From assembly GCF_918698085.1 (NCBI RefSeq), contig NZ_CAKKLP010000002.1:124001-188000 (forward strand): DNA of 64,000 nucleotides, given 5' to 3'. The notes under the pieces were generated by a model that did no database searches, was not told the origin of the DNA, and saw only the letters and a list, made by a program, of their open reading frames with translations. The position numbers and the translations under genes were made by a program. Each line of letters begins with the position of its first letter. Positions within the stretch are counted from its first letter, which is position 1. Below, one piece after another: positions 8,497 to 16,787 of the stretch. This stretch comes from Chryseobacterium sp. Bi04 (lineage in GTDB: Bacteria > Bacteroidota > Bacteroidia > Flavobacteriales > Weeksellaceae).

Positions 8497-9126
8497 ATGA
8501 AAAAACTGTCCATTTTAGTTGTGTTTTTTGTAGGGCTGCTACAGGCACAGACATTATCATCCAATGAACTTTCCATTATCAATCAGGGTGATATTAATGC
8601 TGCACTCCCCATTTATCAAACTACAGATACCCATCAACACAAAACATTGCTAAGTTTTTCTGCAGAAATCAATCCTACAGATCCTAATACAGCTGTTTTG
8701 GTAAAAAGGATGAAAGAATCTCTTCTTTCTACAGATGGGGGTGTAGGAATTGCTGCACCACAGGTTGGAATCAATAGAAAGATAATCTGGGTACAACGTT
8801 TTGATAAAGAAGGAACTCCGTTGGAATATTTTATCAATCCCATGATTGTATGGAGATCTGATCTTCAAAATCTTGGACCTGAAGGAGATTTATCTATCCC
8901 TGATTTCAGAGATCAGTTTTACCGAAGCAAAGTTATTCAATTGGAATATGTAGATTTAAAAGGACAGAAATATTCTGAAATTGTAGAAGGATTTACAGCG
9001 GTCATTTTCCAGCATGAGATTGACCATCTTTTTGGAATCCTCATTTCAGATAAAAAAGAAAAAGAGAAAAATGATTCTTATAAAAAGGTAGATGCGTACC
9101 AGAAAAGTGATTTGAATAGAAGGTAA
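8497..9126 (+). CDS. Secreted peptide-deformylase-like protein with Cys-to-Asp change in motif II
   Basis: A 209-aa protein with a type I signal peptide (about residues 1-18, ending LLQAQ) in front of a polypeptide deformylase domain. Motif I GGVGIAAPQVG (81-91) and motif III QHEIDH (172-177, two metal-ligand histidines and catalytic Glu174) are intact. Motif II, normally EGCLS with the cysteine that binds the metal, reads EGDLS (129-133), so Asp131 replaces the cysteine ligand. Canonical deformylases are cytoplasmic and have no signal peptide, so housekeeping deformylation of nascent chains is unlikely; an Asp/His/His metal site would suit some other peptidase- or amidase-like reaction, or none. 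It stands alone between two repeat arrays. Family assignment is firm; function is open. Confidence 0.85.
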   Translation: MKKLSILVVFFVGLLQAQTLSSNELSIINQGDINAALPIYQTTDTHQHKTLLSFSAEINPTDPNTAVLVKRMKESLLSTDGGVGIAAPQVGINRKIIWVQRFDKEGTPLEYFINPMIVWRSDLQNLGPEGDLSIPDFRDQFYRSKVIQLEYVDLKGQKYSEIVEGFTAVIFQHEIDHLFGILISDKKEKEKNDSYKKVDAYQKSDLNRR

Positions 9127-9135
9127 ATGATGAGT

Positions 9136-9800
9136 TATAAGTTATGAGTAATGAGTGCAGCGAAGCTGCGAAGAAGTTTGCTTAGTCAAATCGATGTATC
9201 GATTCATTCTTTGCTTACTTTCTTATCAATCCTATTATTTTTCTTTGCGTTAGAAAACACCAAATGCACTAATGGTTACACTAAGATCACAAATGATGCA
9301 TGAGTAATGAGTAATGAGTAATGAGTGCAGCGAAGCTGCGGGGAAGTTTGCTTAGCCCAATCGATGTATCGATTCATTCTTTGCTTATTTTCTTATCAAT
9401 CCTATTATTTTTCTTTGCGTTAGAAAACACCAAATTGCACTAATGGTTACACTAAGATCACAAATGATGCATGAGTAATGAGTAATGAGTAATGAGTGCA
9501 GCGAAGCTGCGGGGAAGTTTGCTTAGCCCAATCGATGTATCGATTCATTCTTTGCTTATTTTCTTATCAATCCTATTATTTTTCTTTGCGTTAGAAAACA
9601 CAAATTGCACCAAAGGTTACACTAAGATCACAAATGATGCATGAGTAATGAGTAATGAGTGCAGCGAAGCTGCGAGGGAGTTTGCTTAGTCAAATCGATG
9701 TATCGATTCATCTTTTGCTCACTTTCTTATCAATCTTATTATTTTTCTTTGCGTTAGAAAACATAAATTGCACAAATGCTTACACTAAGATTACAAAATA
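9136..9800. repeat. Non-coding tandem array, four copies of about 163-171 bp
   Basis: The perfect stem GCAGC-GAA-GCTGC occurs at 9157, 9327, 9498 and 9661 (spacing 170, 171, 163). Each copy continues with GTTTGCTTAG, the inverted repeat AATCGAT-GT-ATCGATT, a TTTCTTATCAATC stretch, TTTGCGTTAGAAAACA and GTTACACTAAGAT, and is joined to the next by a variable number of AATGAGT heptamers. Copies 2 and 3 are nearly identical; copies 1 and 4 are more diverged. No gene is visible in the stretch 9127-9863. Confidence 0.88.
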
Positions 9801-9801
9801 A

Positions 9802-9835
9802 AAAGGAGCTGTTTTATTTCTAAAACAGCTCCTTT
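9802..9835. terminator. Bidirectional terminator downstream of ohr
   Basis: Perfect 15-bp arms AAAGGAGCTGTTTTA and TAAAACAGCTCCTTT around TTTC. It lies 28 bases beyond the ohr stop on the minus strand and also faces the repeat array. Confidence 0.85.
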
Positions 9836-9863
9836 CGCTATAACTATGCTTAAAAAAATTGGA

Positions 9864-10289
9864 TTAGTCGTTATTGGTTACTGAAAGTTTAACCTCAATA
9901 TTGTTTCTGGTAGCATTAGAATAAGGGCAAATCTGGTGTGCCTGATCCGTTAATGATTGTGCTTCCTCCATAGAAACTCCCGGAATATTGACATCCAGCT
10001 CCACAGCAAGTCCAAAACCTCCGTTTTCAATTTGTCCTATGCTGACCTGAGCAGCAACAGTAGTTTCACCGGTTTTTACTTTTGCTAAACTGATCACTCT
10101 GTTGAGTGCACTGTCGAAACATGCAGAATATCCGGCAGCAAAAAGCATTTCAGGATTGGTAAAGTCATCATTGGCTCCTCCTAAAGCTTTAGGCATCCTT
10201 ACTTCAAGGTCTAAAACTCCATTTTCACTTTGTACATGACCGTTTCTTCCGCCTTGGGCAGTGACTTTTGTTGTATATAATGTTTTCAT
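9864..10289 (-). CDS. ohr: Organic hydroperoxide resistance protein Ohr (OsmC superfamily)
   Basis: A 141-aa thiol peroxidase of the Ohr subgroup, of standard length. Both redox-active cysteines are present: Cys57 in GYSACFDSAL and Cys121 in HQICPYSNATR, as is the conserved arginine of the N-terminal half. Ohr reduces organic and fatty-acid hydroperoxides using lipoylated proteins as reductant. The start codon directly abuts the stop of ohrR, so the two are one transcript, and a strong hairpin follows. Expression is expected to be derepressed by organic peroxides through OhrR. Confidence 0.92.
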   Translation of the reverse strand: MKTLYTTKVTAQGGRNGHVQSENGVLDLEVRMPKALGGANDDFTNPEMLFAAGYSACFDSALNRVISLAKVKTGETTVAAQVSIGQIENGGFGLAVELDVNIPGVSMEEAQSLTDQAHQICPYSNATRNNIEVKLSVTNND

Positions 10290-10724
10290 TTATTTTTCTA
10301 TTTTCTTTAATATTTTTAAGACTGTATCTTTAAGGTGTAGCAGCTCTTCAGGCTGTATCCCAATTTTTTCCTGGATTTTCCCCGGAATTGCACAGGCCTT
10401 TTGTTGTAATTGTTTTCCAGCTTCGGCTAAAAATACTTCAACCACTCTTTCGTCCTCTTTTTTTCTTTTTCTTATAATGAAACCCTTAGTCTCAAGTCTT
10501 TTGAGAAGAGGGGTTAAAGTACCACTGTCCAGAAATAGCTTTTCTCCGATATGCGTTACGGTAAGTCCGTCACTATCCCATAATACCATCATAACAAGGT
10601 ATTGAGGATAAGTGATGTCCAGCTCATCAAGAAAAGGACGGTAAAGCCCGGTAATCTCCTTGGCAATAACATATAACGGAAAACAGATCTGGTTTTCTAG
10701 TTTGGGTGTATTTAAATTTTCCAT
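10290..10724 (-). CDS. ohrR: MarR-family peroxide-sensing repressor OhrR
   Basis: A 144-aa winged-helix MarR protein. The N-terminal ENQICFPLY block carries Cys14, the position of the peroxide-sensing cysteine of OhrR proteins, and YPQYLVMMVLWD is the conserved tyrosine-containing helix that contacts the oxidised thiol. The winged helix covers roughly residues 50-100 (LTVTHIGEKLFLDSGTLTPLLKRLE). It immediately precedes ohr and follows the nitroreductase gene by 32 bases, so all three are probably one operon. A palindrome resembling an OhrR operator overlaps the promoter upstream of that operon. Confidence 0.9.
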   Translation of the reverse strand: MENLNTPKLENQICFPLYVIAKEITGLYRPFLDELDITYPQYLVMMVLWDSDGLTVTHIGEKLFLDSGTLTPLLKRLETKGFIIRKRKKEDERVVEVFLAEAGKQLQQKACAIPGKIQEKIGIQPEELLHLKDTVLKILKKIEK

Positions 10725-10756
10725 GATTTTCGGGTACGAAAGATTCGATGAAGGTA

Positions 10757-11389
10757 TTACTTTTTTATGATAAACTCATCCATTGGAACACGGACTTTCT
10801 TCATAGAAGACAACCAGTCGTTTGCTTCGTCACGGTATCCAAGGTATAAAAGACTTACACTTTTCAATCCTAATTCTTTTAATCCCAATACTTCATCTAC
10901 TACTTCATTGCTGAATCCCTCTGCAGGAGTACTGTCGATTTTAAGTTCTGCTGCCTGTGCAAGGGCAATTCCTAAAGCAATATAAGTCTGGCGGGCAGTA
11001 TGTGCAAAATGTTCTTCAGGAGTCTGAGCTCCATACATTTCTTTAATTTTATCTGTATAACTTCCAAAACGTCCTCTTGGAAGATCTCTTACATCCGTAT
11101 GATGATCATACACTTTATCTATTTTCTCATTAGAATAGCTGTCCCATGCTGCAAAAACCAAAACGTGAGAAGAATCTCTCATGACCTCAGGGTTTAAAGC
11201 TCCGGCTACCATTTTCTCTTTCAATTCCTGGCTTTCCACTACAATAATGCGGAATGGCTGTAGCCCTGATGAGGTTGGGGCCAGTCTTGCAGATTCTAAA
11301 ATGGTGTTTAAGTCTTGCTCCGATACCTTTTTGGTTGGGTCATATGCTTTTACTGCATGTCTCCAGTTTAAATTTTCTATTAATGACAT
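10757..11389 (-). CDS. NAD(P)H-dependent nitroreductase-family oxidoreductase
   Basis: A 210-aa FMN-dependent nitroreductase-fold protein. RHAVKAYDPTKKVSEQDLNTILESARLAPTS is the typical N-terminus, with the FMN-phosphate-contacting RHAVKAY; SSGLQPFRIIVV and the late GLKELGLKSVSLLYLGYRDE complete the family pattern. Such enzymes reduce quinones, nitro compounds or enones with two electrons. It is the first gene of the presumed nitroreductase-ohrR-ohr operon, which ties it to detoxification under peroxide or electrophile stress. The physiological substrate cannot be told from sequence. Confidence 0.85.
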   Translation of the reverse strand: MSLIENLNWRHAVKAYDPTKKVSEQDLNTILESARLAPTSSGLQPFRIIVVESQELKEKMVAGALNPEVMRDSSHVLVFAAWDSYSNEKIDKVYDHHTDVRDLPRGRFGSYTDKIKEMYGAQTPEEHFAHTARQTYIALGIALAQAAELKIDSTPAEGFSNEVVDEVLGLKELGLKSVSLLYLGYRDEANDWLSSMKKVRVPMDEFIIKK

Positions 11390-11465
11390 TTTCTGATGTT
11401 TTTAAATTATATACTTACTTATTATCTGTTCCCTAAATTTTAAGTTGTGGAACAAATTAACACTG

Positions 11466-11496
11466 CAAATATATAATAATTTTAAATTGTGTGCAA
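11466..11496 (-). promoter_or_regulatory. Promoter of the nitroreductase-ohrR-ohr operon
   Basis: On the minus strand TTG (11494-11496) and TATATTTG (11466-11473) are separated by 20 bases, a full match to the Bacteroidetes -33/-7 consensus. The expected start point is about 70 bases upstream of the nitroreductase ATG. Confidence 0.75.
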
Positions 11497-11501
11497 TTTA
11501 A
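11482..11501. promoter_or_regulatory. OhrR-like operator palindrome
   Basis: Eight-base arms TTAAATTG and CAATTTAA around TGTG form a near-perfect palindrome resembling the known OhrR box core AAATTGTATACAATTT of Bacillus. It covers the -33 element of the promoter at 11466-11496, the expected position for a repressor. A weaker inverted repeat, ATTGC-TG-GCAAT, lies at 11516-11527. Confidence 0.65.
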
Positions 11502-11624
11502 TTTTGAAAAATTTTATTGCTGGCAATTTTAATAGAATATGATTAATATGATTTTAAGCAAGATTCGGATTTTTTCAAAGCGGTGATATTCCAATCTTTG
11601 TCCTATCATTTTAAACAAAAAACA

Positions 11625-12377
11625 ATGCAGAGATTTAAAAACAAAACAGCCTTAGTTACAGGAGGTACCAACGGCATGGGATGGGCCACGGCAGAAAAAT
11701 TTATAGAAGAAGGAGGTACCGTAATTATTACCGGACGAACAGATGAAACGGTAAAGAATGCCTTGGCTAAGCTAGGAGAGAATGCTTTTGGAATTGTATC
11801 CAATGCCGGGAATATGAAGGATCTGATGAATTTGCAGGGAGAGGTAAGGAAGTATACAGACCAGATCGATGTTATTTTTGCCAATGCCGGTTATGGAAAA
11901 TTTGCTCCTGTTGAATACGTAGATGAAAACCAGTTTGATGAGCTTTTCAATGTATTGGTGAAAGGTCCTTTCTTTACCGTTCAGCAGATATTGCCATTGA
12001 TGAAAAGGGGAGGTTCAGTTATCTTTAATACCTCAGTAGCTACAGATATTGCTATGCCCAATTTCTCAGTGTATTCTGCAGCAAAATCGGCAACACAGTC
12101 TTTTATTAAAACATTTGCGGTAGAGCTTACAGAACGTGGTATTAGAGTGAACGGAGTAAGCCCGGGACATATCAGAACCAATATTTTTAATAATACAGGC
12201 TTAACCGCCGGGCAAATAGAAGAAGCTGTCCGGGATATCATTCCTACCATTCCTTTTAAAAGGCAGGGAGAGCCGGCAGAGATTGCTAATGTAGTTTTAT
12301 TTCTTGCTTCAGAAGAGGCTTCCTATATTCATGGAGCAGAGATCAAGGTAGATGCAGGGATTTCTGTCATAAGATAA
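11625..12377 (+). CDS. Short-chain dehydrogenase/reductase (SDR)
   Basis: A 250-aa classical SDR, starting at ATG 11625 (an upstream GTG at 11583 would add 14 unconserved residues). It has the cofactor motif TGGTNGMG near residues 12-19, NAG near 90-95, catalytic Ser in FNTSVATD and the YSAAK catalytic Tyr/Lys pair, then the PGHIRTNIF segment typical of the class. Substrate unknown. It is divergently transcribed from the nitroreductase operon across a 235-base region that contains the OhrR-like operator, so it may share that control. Confidence 0.85.
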   Translation: MQRFKNKTALVTGGTNGMGWATAEKFIEEGGTVIITGRTDETVKNALAKLGENAFGIVSNAGNMKDLMNLQGEVRKYTDQIDVIFANAGYGKFAPVEYVDENQFDELFNVLVKGPFFTVQQILPLMKRGGSVIFNTSVATDIAMPNFSVYSAAKSATQSFIKTFAVELTERGIRVNGVSPGHIRTNIFNNTGLTAGQIEEAVRDIIPTIPFKRQGEPAEIANVVLFLASEEASYIHGAEIKVDAGISVIR

Positions 12378-12385
12378 TTAATACA

Positions 12386-12697
12386 TTATTTGGCTTCTTT
12401 GACCTGTTTGATGATATTCGTATTATTTTCAATACCAATATCATATGCTTTTCCATTTTTATAGCTCTGATTTACTTTTTCGATCAGAACCTTGTAATCC
12501 GGTGATTTTTTTGAAAGATAAAATACCTGAGCACTTATTCCGATAGCCACCCGTACAAGATCGTTCGGCTTGTCCGGATCTTCGGTGATATCTGAAATCG
12601 TTGAGTTATTATACCAGGTTAAGTTCTGTGAACTGGAATTACCGGAGCAGGATGTAATCATAATAAAAAGTAATAATATATGGGTCCAGGCTTTCAT
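12386..12697 (-). CDS. Hypothetical small lipoprotein
   Basis: A 103-aa protein with a lipoprotein signal (lipobox MITSC, lipidated cysteine near residue 17) followed by a Ser/Asn-rich linker and a short alpha/beta region. No family is recognised. It lies tail-to-tail with the SDR gene (8 bases) and 69 bases downstream of the protein-glutaminase gene, from which it is separated by a hairpin terminator, so it probably has its own promoter. Confidence 0.65.
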   Translation of the reverse strand: MKAWTHILLLFIMITSCSGNSSSQNLTWYNNSTISDITEDPDKPNDLVRVAIGISAQVFYLSKKSPDYKVLIEKVNQSYKNGKAYDIGIENNTNIIKQVKEAK

Positions 12698-12718
12698 AGC
12701 AAAAATGTATTAAGTAAA

Positions 12719-12754
12719 AGCTCCTGCAATGTATGTAAAATAAGTGCAGGAGCT
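12719..12754 (-). terminator. Terminator of the protein-glutaminase gene
   Basis: Arms AGCTCCTGCA and TGCAGGAGCT pair perfectly around a 16-base loop; on the minus strand they are followed by TTTACTT. It sits 12 bases past the protein-glutaminase stop. Confidence 0.75.
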
Positions 12755-12766
12755 ATTAAAAGTTAG

Positions 12767-13723
12767 TTAGAATCCACAACCTCCTACGTTAGGTGCAGGA
12801 GAAGGAGAACATCCTGATAAAGATGAGAATATATTCAATACACAATTGGTATTCACATAATTATTGTCATATAGTAAAGAACCGGCTGGGCTTCTGTAGT
12901 AAACATTCCCTGCAGTATTGGCAAAAGATGAAACATAAGCAGATCCACAAGACGTATTCGTGCAGGCAGTTCTCCACGCCGTATCAGTTACTGGTCCGCT
13001 GGAGAATAAAGAAGGATCTATAATTCTTTTTTCTACCACTCCGGAAGCATTTTTAAAGCTTACAAGGATAGCAACATGGTATACCCATGATACACAGCAG
13101 GTACCTGTAGAAGCCCTTAGATTTCCATAGACGAATTGTTTTTCACAATCGTAACCCGCATTGATCAGTATTTGTCTCATTTTATGAGCTCTTGCATAGC
13201 AACCGTCTACAGGATATCTGAAAGTGATACAAGGGGAAGAAGCTGTAGAAGTTCCACATGCCTGATTTTTAATCTGAGCAAATAAACTGTTTAAAGTAGC
13301 TAAATTAGGGATAACGCTGGTTAATCTTCTTGCTTCTACCTGTACATCTTTCGTTAAAACAGATTTGAAATAACGGACATCTTCCTCTGTTGCTTTATCT
13401 ACTTTTACAATTTCATGGCTATTAGGCTTTAAAAAAACATGAATTGGAGTTTCATCAGCTACAGCCTTTCTGATCATGGAAATATAGTTTTCATTTTCCT
13501 TGCTGTCCTGAATTTCAAAAGGCTGAGCAGTAATGATAAATGATACTTTAAATTTTCCGTTTTCTTTCTCTATCCCTACCGGGACAGTTCTTCCGAAATC
13601 TTTCAGAGCAATTTCTTTAGACTCTTTCGGGTTCATGCTTTCTTGGTTTGCGTTCGTGTCTGAACAGGAATTGAATGACAGTACTGATACAAATACCATC
13701 ATTGATAGCAAAAATTTTTTCAT
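12767..13723 (-). CDS. Preproprotein-glutaminase (protein-glutamine deamidase)
   Basis: A 318-aa precursor. The C-terminal 185 residues, beginning LTSVIPNLATLNSLF, match in length and nearly residue for residue what I know of mature protein-glutaminase from Chryseobacterium proteolyticum, which converts protein-bound glutamine to glutamate outside the cell. Its catalytic triad is present at the expected mature positions Cys42 (DGCYARAH), His83 (VYHVAI) and Asp103 (RIIDPS), i.e. residues 175, 216 and 236 of the precursor. Ten further cysteines fit the known disulfide-rich fold. The first 133 residues are a signal peptide plus an inhibitory propeptide that must be cleaved off. The start was taken at the second ATG (MKKFLLSMM), in line with the relative; an ATG at 13732 adds three residues. 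It is transcribed alone. Confidence 0.95.
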   Translation of the reverse strand: MKKFLLSMMVFVSVLSFNSCSDTNANQESMNPKESKEIALKDFGRTVPVGIEKENGKFKVSFIITAQPFEIQDSKENENYISMIRKAVADETPIHVFLKPNSHEIVKVDKATEEDVRYFKSVLTKDVQVEARRLTSVIPNLATLNSLFAQIKNQACGTSTASSPCITFRYPVDGCYARAHKMRQILINAGYDCEKQFVYGNLRASTGTCCVSWVYHVAILVSFKNASGVVEKRIIDPSLFSSGPVTDTAWRTACTNTSCGSAYVSSFANTAGNVYYRSPAGSLLYDNNYVNTNCVLNIFSSLSGCSPSPAPNVGGCGF

Positions 13724-14062
13724 AATTCTCATAAATTTGGTGGTTAAAAATTTGTTCTTTACCGTGAAATTAGTTCACTTTAAAGTGATATTAAAAGTAT
13801 AAAAAAATAAAATATCACCAAATTATTTTTATGAAAATTTTAAAAAAATATAAAATATTGGTTTTTTAAGTTAATTAATAAGCTTAAATAGACGTATATC
13901 AATAATCATATGGTTTAAAATATAGTTTTTTTTAATTTTGAAATAGATATTGATTTTTATTTGTTTCAAAAGAAAATCCAGTTTCAATAGTTGAAACTGG
14001 ATTAAGTTTTCTCAAATTGTATTATAGAAAAGATACGCAGGGAGTTGATATCTGTTTGATCA
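13724..14062. other. AT-rich intergenic region
   Basis: About 340 bases between the protein-glutaminase and lipB genes. It holds the lipB terminator near its right side and probably the protein-glutaminase promoter on the left, but no clear -7/-33 pair was found. CACTTTAAAGTG is a perfect 12-base palindrome near 13777-13788. No gene was seen. Confidence 0.6.
13975..14003 (-). terminator. Terminator of the trp-lipB transcript
   Basis: Perfect 13-bp arms AATCCAGTTTCAA and TTGAAACTGGATT around TAG; on the minus strand TTTTCTTTT follows. It lies 59 bases beyond the lipB stop and is the only strong terminator after trpE. Confidence 0.8.
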
Positions 14063-14791
14063 TTATTTATAGATCATTTCAGCTTGAAAAACATCTGCAA
14101 AATGTTTTCTGATCTTTGCTTTCAGCTCTTCCACCTCTTCCGGTGTCAGTTCTCTTTCAAGTTCTCTTTTTAAAGAAGTGACCTGCTTATCTTTAATTCC
14201 ACATGGAATAATATATTCAAAATAACGCATATCCGTATTGACATTCAAGGCAAAACCATGCAGTGTTACCCATCGGGAAGCTTTCACTCCCATAGCACAC
14301 ATCTTTCTTGCATAAGGTTTTCCTACATCCAGCCAGACTCCGGTTTCACCCTGAGAACGTTCTCCTTTAAGGCCATATTCTGCAATAGTTCTGATAATAA
14401 CTTCTTCCAGATTTCTCATATATAAATGAATATCCGTAAAGAAATTTTCAAGATCCAGAACCGGATAACCAACGATCTGTCCGTATCCATGATAGGTAAT
14501 ATCTCCTCCACGGTTAGTTTTTACGTAGGTAGCTTCTATTTCTTTCAGTTTATCAATCCCGGCGAGCATATTTTCCTCATGGCCGCTTTTTCCTAAAGTA
14601 TACACATGTGGATGTTCTACAAAAAGAAGATGGTTGGGGGTAGTAATGTGCTGTTCTGCAGGAAGATCACGGTTTTTAATTTTAGTGTCAATAATACTCT
14701 TCATCAGTGTTTCCTGATAATCCCAGGCGGGTTGGTATTCCTTGATCCCTAAATCTTCAAATTCTACTGCTTTATTTTGATTTGTATTCAT
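14063..14791 (-). CDS. lipB: Octanoyltransferase LipB
   Basis: A 242-aa lipoyl(octanoyl) transferase that moves octanoate from acyl carrier protein to apo-lipoyl domains, the first step of lipoate synthesis. Signatures are RGGDITYHGYGQ (94-105), the catalytic lysine Lys163 in ARKMCAMGVK and catalytic Cys197 in IIPCGI. It lies 32 bases after trpA in the same direction, so it may be the last gene of the trp transcript, although the two pathways are unrelated. A terminator follows. Confidence 0.93.
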   Translation of the reverse strand: MNTNQNKAVEFEDLGIKEYQPAWDYQETLMKSIIDTKIKNRDLPAEQHITTPNHLLFVEHPHVYTLGKSGHEENMLAGIDKLKEIEATYVKTNRGGDITYHGYGQIVGYPVLDLENFFTDIHLYMRNLEEVIIRTIAEYGLKGERSQGETGVWLDVGKPYARKMCAMGVKASRWVTLHGFALNVNTDMRYFEYIIPCGIKDKQVTSLKRELERELTPEEVEELKAKIRKHFADVFQAEMIYK

Positions 14792-14823
14792 TTCAATTTT
14801 TAGACATACAAATTTAGTGAATT

Positions 14824-15558
14824 TTAGTCTTTTATGGAATGGATAAAATCTATAGCCTTTTTCGTCCAGTCTTTATGCTGTAATAAAATATTTACAAAGG
14901 CTGTTCCAATGATTCCACCATTTGCTTTTTCGGTCACATTTTCAAAATCTACTTTAGATTTGATTCCGAAACCGATCATAACAGGATTTTTAAGAGGAAG
15001 AGACGCTAATCTGGTCAGATAATTTTCATTCTTTACCACAGCATTTTCATTTCCTGTCGTAGAGGAAGAACTCACTGCATACAAGAATCCTGAACTTAAA
15101 GAATCTAAATAGAGAATTCTCTCATCAGATGTTTCCGGAGTAACCAGAAAGGTGAAGTTGAGATGGTATTTTTGTAAAATATGCTGATAATTTTTCTCAA
15201 ACTCAATAGGAGGGAGATCAGGCAGGATAAGTCCTGAAACACCACTTTCTGAACATTCTTTACAGAACTTTTCAAATCCAAAACTTAAGACTGGATTAAT
15301 ATATCCCATCAAAATAATCGGAATTTTTATTTCATTTTTTATGGTTTTTAACTGAGAAAAAAGCTTTTCTATAGTCATTCCGTTTTGCAATGCGAGCTCG
15401 TGTGCCTGCTGAATCACCGGTCCGTCCGCCACCGGATCAGAGTAAGGCATTCCGATTTCAATCATATCCGCTCCGGAATTCTGAATTAATTTTATAATTT
15501 CAGGAGTATCTTCCAGTTGTGGAATCCCTGCTGTGAAGTATATATTTAATTTTTTCAT
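14824..15558 (-). CDS. trpA: Tryptophan synthase alpha subunit
   Basis: A 244-aa TIM-barrel protein that cleaves indole-3-glycerol phosphate to indole. EIGMPYSDPVADGPVIQQA carries the catalytic Glu and Asp (Glu49/Asp60 of the Salmonella enzyme), and GFGIKS is the phosphate-binding loop. It is slightly shorter than the usual 260-270 aa. It follows trpB by 46 bases in the trp operon. Confidence 0.94.
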   Translation of the reverse strand: MKKLNIYFTAGIPQLEDTPEIIKLIQNSGADMIEIGMPYSDPVADGPVIQQAHELALQNGMTIEKLFSQLKTIKNEIKIPIILMGYINPVLSFGFEKFCKECSESGVSGLILPDLPPIEFEKNYQHILQKYHLNFTFLVTPETSDERILYLDSLSSGFLYAVSSSSTTGNENAVVKNENYLTRLASLPLKNPVMIGFGIKSKVDFENVTEKANGGIIGTAFVNILLQHKDWTKKAIDFIHSIKD

Positions 15559-15604
15559 TTCTTATTGTATTGAAGTAGAATAGATACATTCTACATCCGA
15601 CATT

Positions 15605-16783
15605 TTACAGATTTTTCAAATACGTTTCCATATCCTTGTCTCCACGGCCGCTCAGACAAATAACAACAATATCATTTTCTTTAAATTTTTTCTTGTCCAG
15701 AACAGCTAAAGCATGGGAGCTTTCTAAAGCAGGAATAATACCTTCCAACTTAGTGAGGTCAAAAGCAGATTGTAAAGCTTCATCATCATTGATGCTGAAG
15801 AATTCTGCCCGTTTTTCCTGAAACAAATGAGCATGGAAAGGTCCGATTCCCGGGTAATCAAGTCCGGCAGAGATAGAGTGAGGTTCTATGACCTGCCCGT
15901 CTGCAGTTTGCATCACCAGGCTTTTGCTTCCATGAAGAACTCCCAAAGTTCCTAAAAAGGTAGTAGCAGCAGATTTTCCGGAATCTACTCCAAGACCTCC
16001 GGCCTCTGCAGCAATGATTTTCACGTCTTTTTCTTCTACAAAATGGTAAAAAGTTCCTGCAGCATTACTGCCTCCTCCCACACAGGCAATCACATAATCA
16101 GGATTTTCCCTTCCGATTTTCTCTTTAAGCTGCTCCTTAATTTCTTTTGAAATAATACTCTGAAACCTTGCCACAAGATCCGGAAAAGGATGAGGTCCCA
16201 CTACACTTCCGATCACATAATGTGTCGTTACAGGATTGTTGATCCAATCTCTTAACGCTTCATTTACAGCATCTTTCAGTGTTTTTGAGCCTGATATAGC
16301 TGCAATAACCTCTGCACCAAGCATTTTCATCCTTGCTACATTGGGAGCCTGTCTCTGAATATCTATTTCTCCCATATAAACGATACACTCAAGACCAAGA
16401 AGCGCACAGGCGGTAGCAGTAGCAACACCATGCTGCCCCGCACCGGTTTCAGCAATAATCCTGGTTTTTCCCAAACGTTTTGCAAGCAGAACCTGCCCTA
16501 AGGCATTATTGATTTTATGGGCTCCGGTATGGTTCAGGTCTTCTCTTTTCAAATAAATCTGAGTATTGTATTTTTTACTTAAATTTTTTGCAAAATAAAG
16601 CGGAGTGGACCTTCCTACATAATGGGTAAGCAGGTCCTGATACTCATTCTGAAAATCTTCAGACTCAATAATTTCAAGATAGTTTTTTTGAAGTTCATCT
16701 ACATTCGGATAGAGCATTTCAGGGATGAAAGCTCCTCCAAATTCTCCATAATATCCGTTTTCATCGGGGTTTTTATAATTCAT
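15605..16783 (-). CDS. trpB: Tryptophan synthase beta subunit
   Basis: A 392-aa PLP enzyme that condenses indole with serine. The PLP lysine is in [24 protein letters not shown] and the phosphate-cradle [15 protein letters not shown] are intact, and [14 protein letters not shown] is the usual late signature of the TrpB1 type. It begins 4 bases after the GNAT gene, so the two are translationally close; in other flavobacteria trpB normally follows trpF directly. Confidence 0.95.
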   Translation of the reverse strand: MNYKNPDENGYYGEFGGAFIPEMLYPNVDELQKNYLEIIESEDFQNEYQDLLTHYVGRSTPLYFAKNLSKKYNTQIYLKREDLNHTGAHKINNALGQVLLAKRLGKTRIIAETGAGQHGVATATACALLGLECIVYMGEIDIQRQAPNVARMKMLGAEVIAAISGSKTLKDAVNEALRDWINNPVTTHYVIGSVVGPHPFPDLVARFQSIISKEIKEQLKEKIGRENPDYVIACVGGGSNAAGTFYHFVEEKDVKIIAAEAGGLGVDSGKSAATTFLGTLGVLHGSKSLVMQTADGQVIEPHSISAGLDYPGIGPFHAHLFQEKRAEFFSINDDEALQSAFDLTKLEGIIPALESSHALAVLDKKKFKENDIVVICLSGRGDKDMETYLKNL

Positions 16784-16787
16784 TTCT

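Noticed and set aside
9136-9800. CRISPR or attachment-site array
   Set aside because: Whole units repeat, including the parts between the palindromes; no spacers, integrase or tRNA gene nearby.
10261-10605. Plus-strand ORF over ohrR
   Set aside because: It is antisense to ohrR, whose sensing cysteine and winged-helix pattern are clear.
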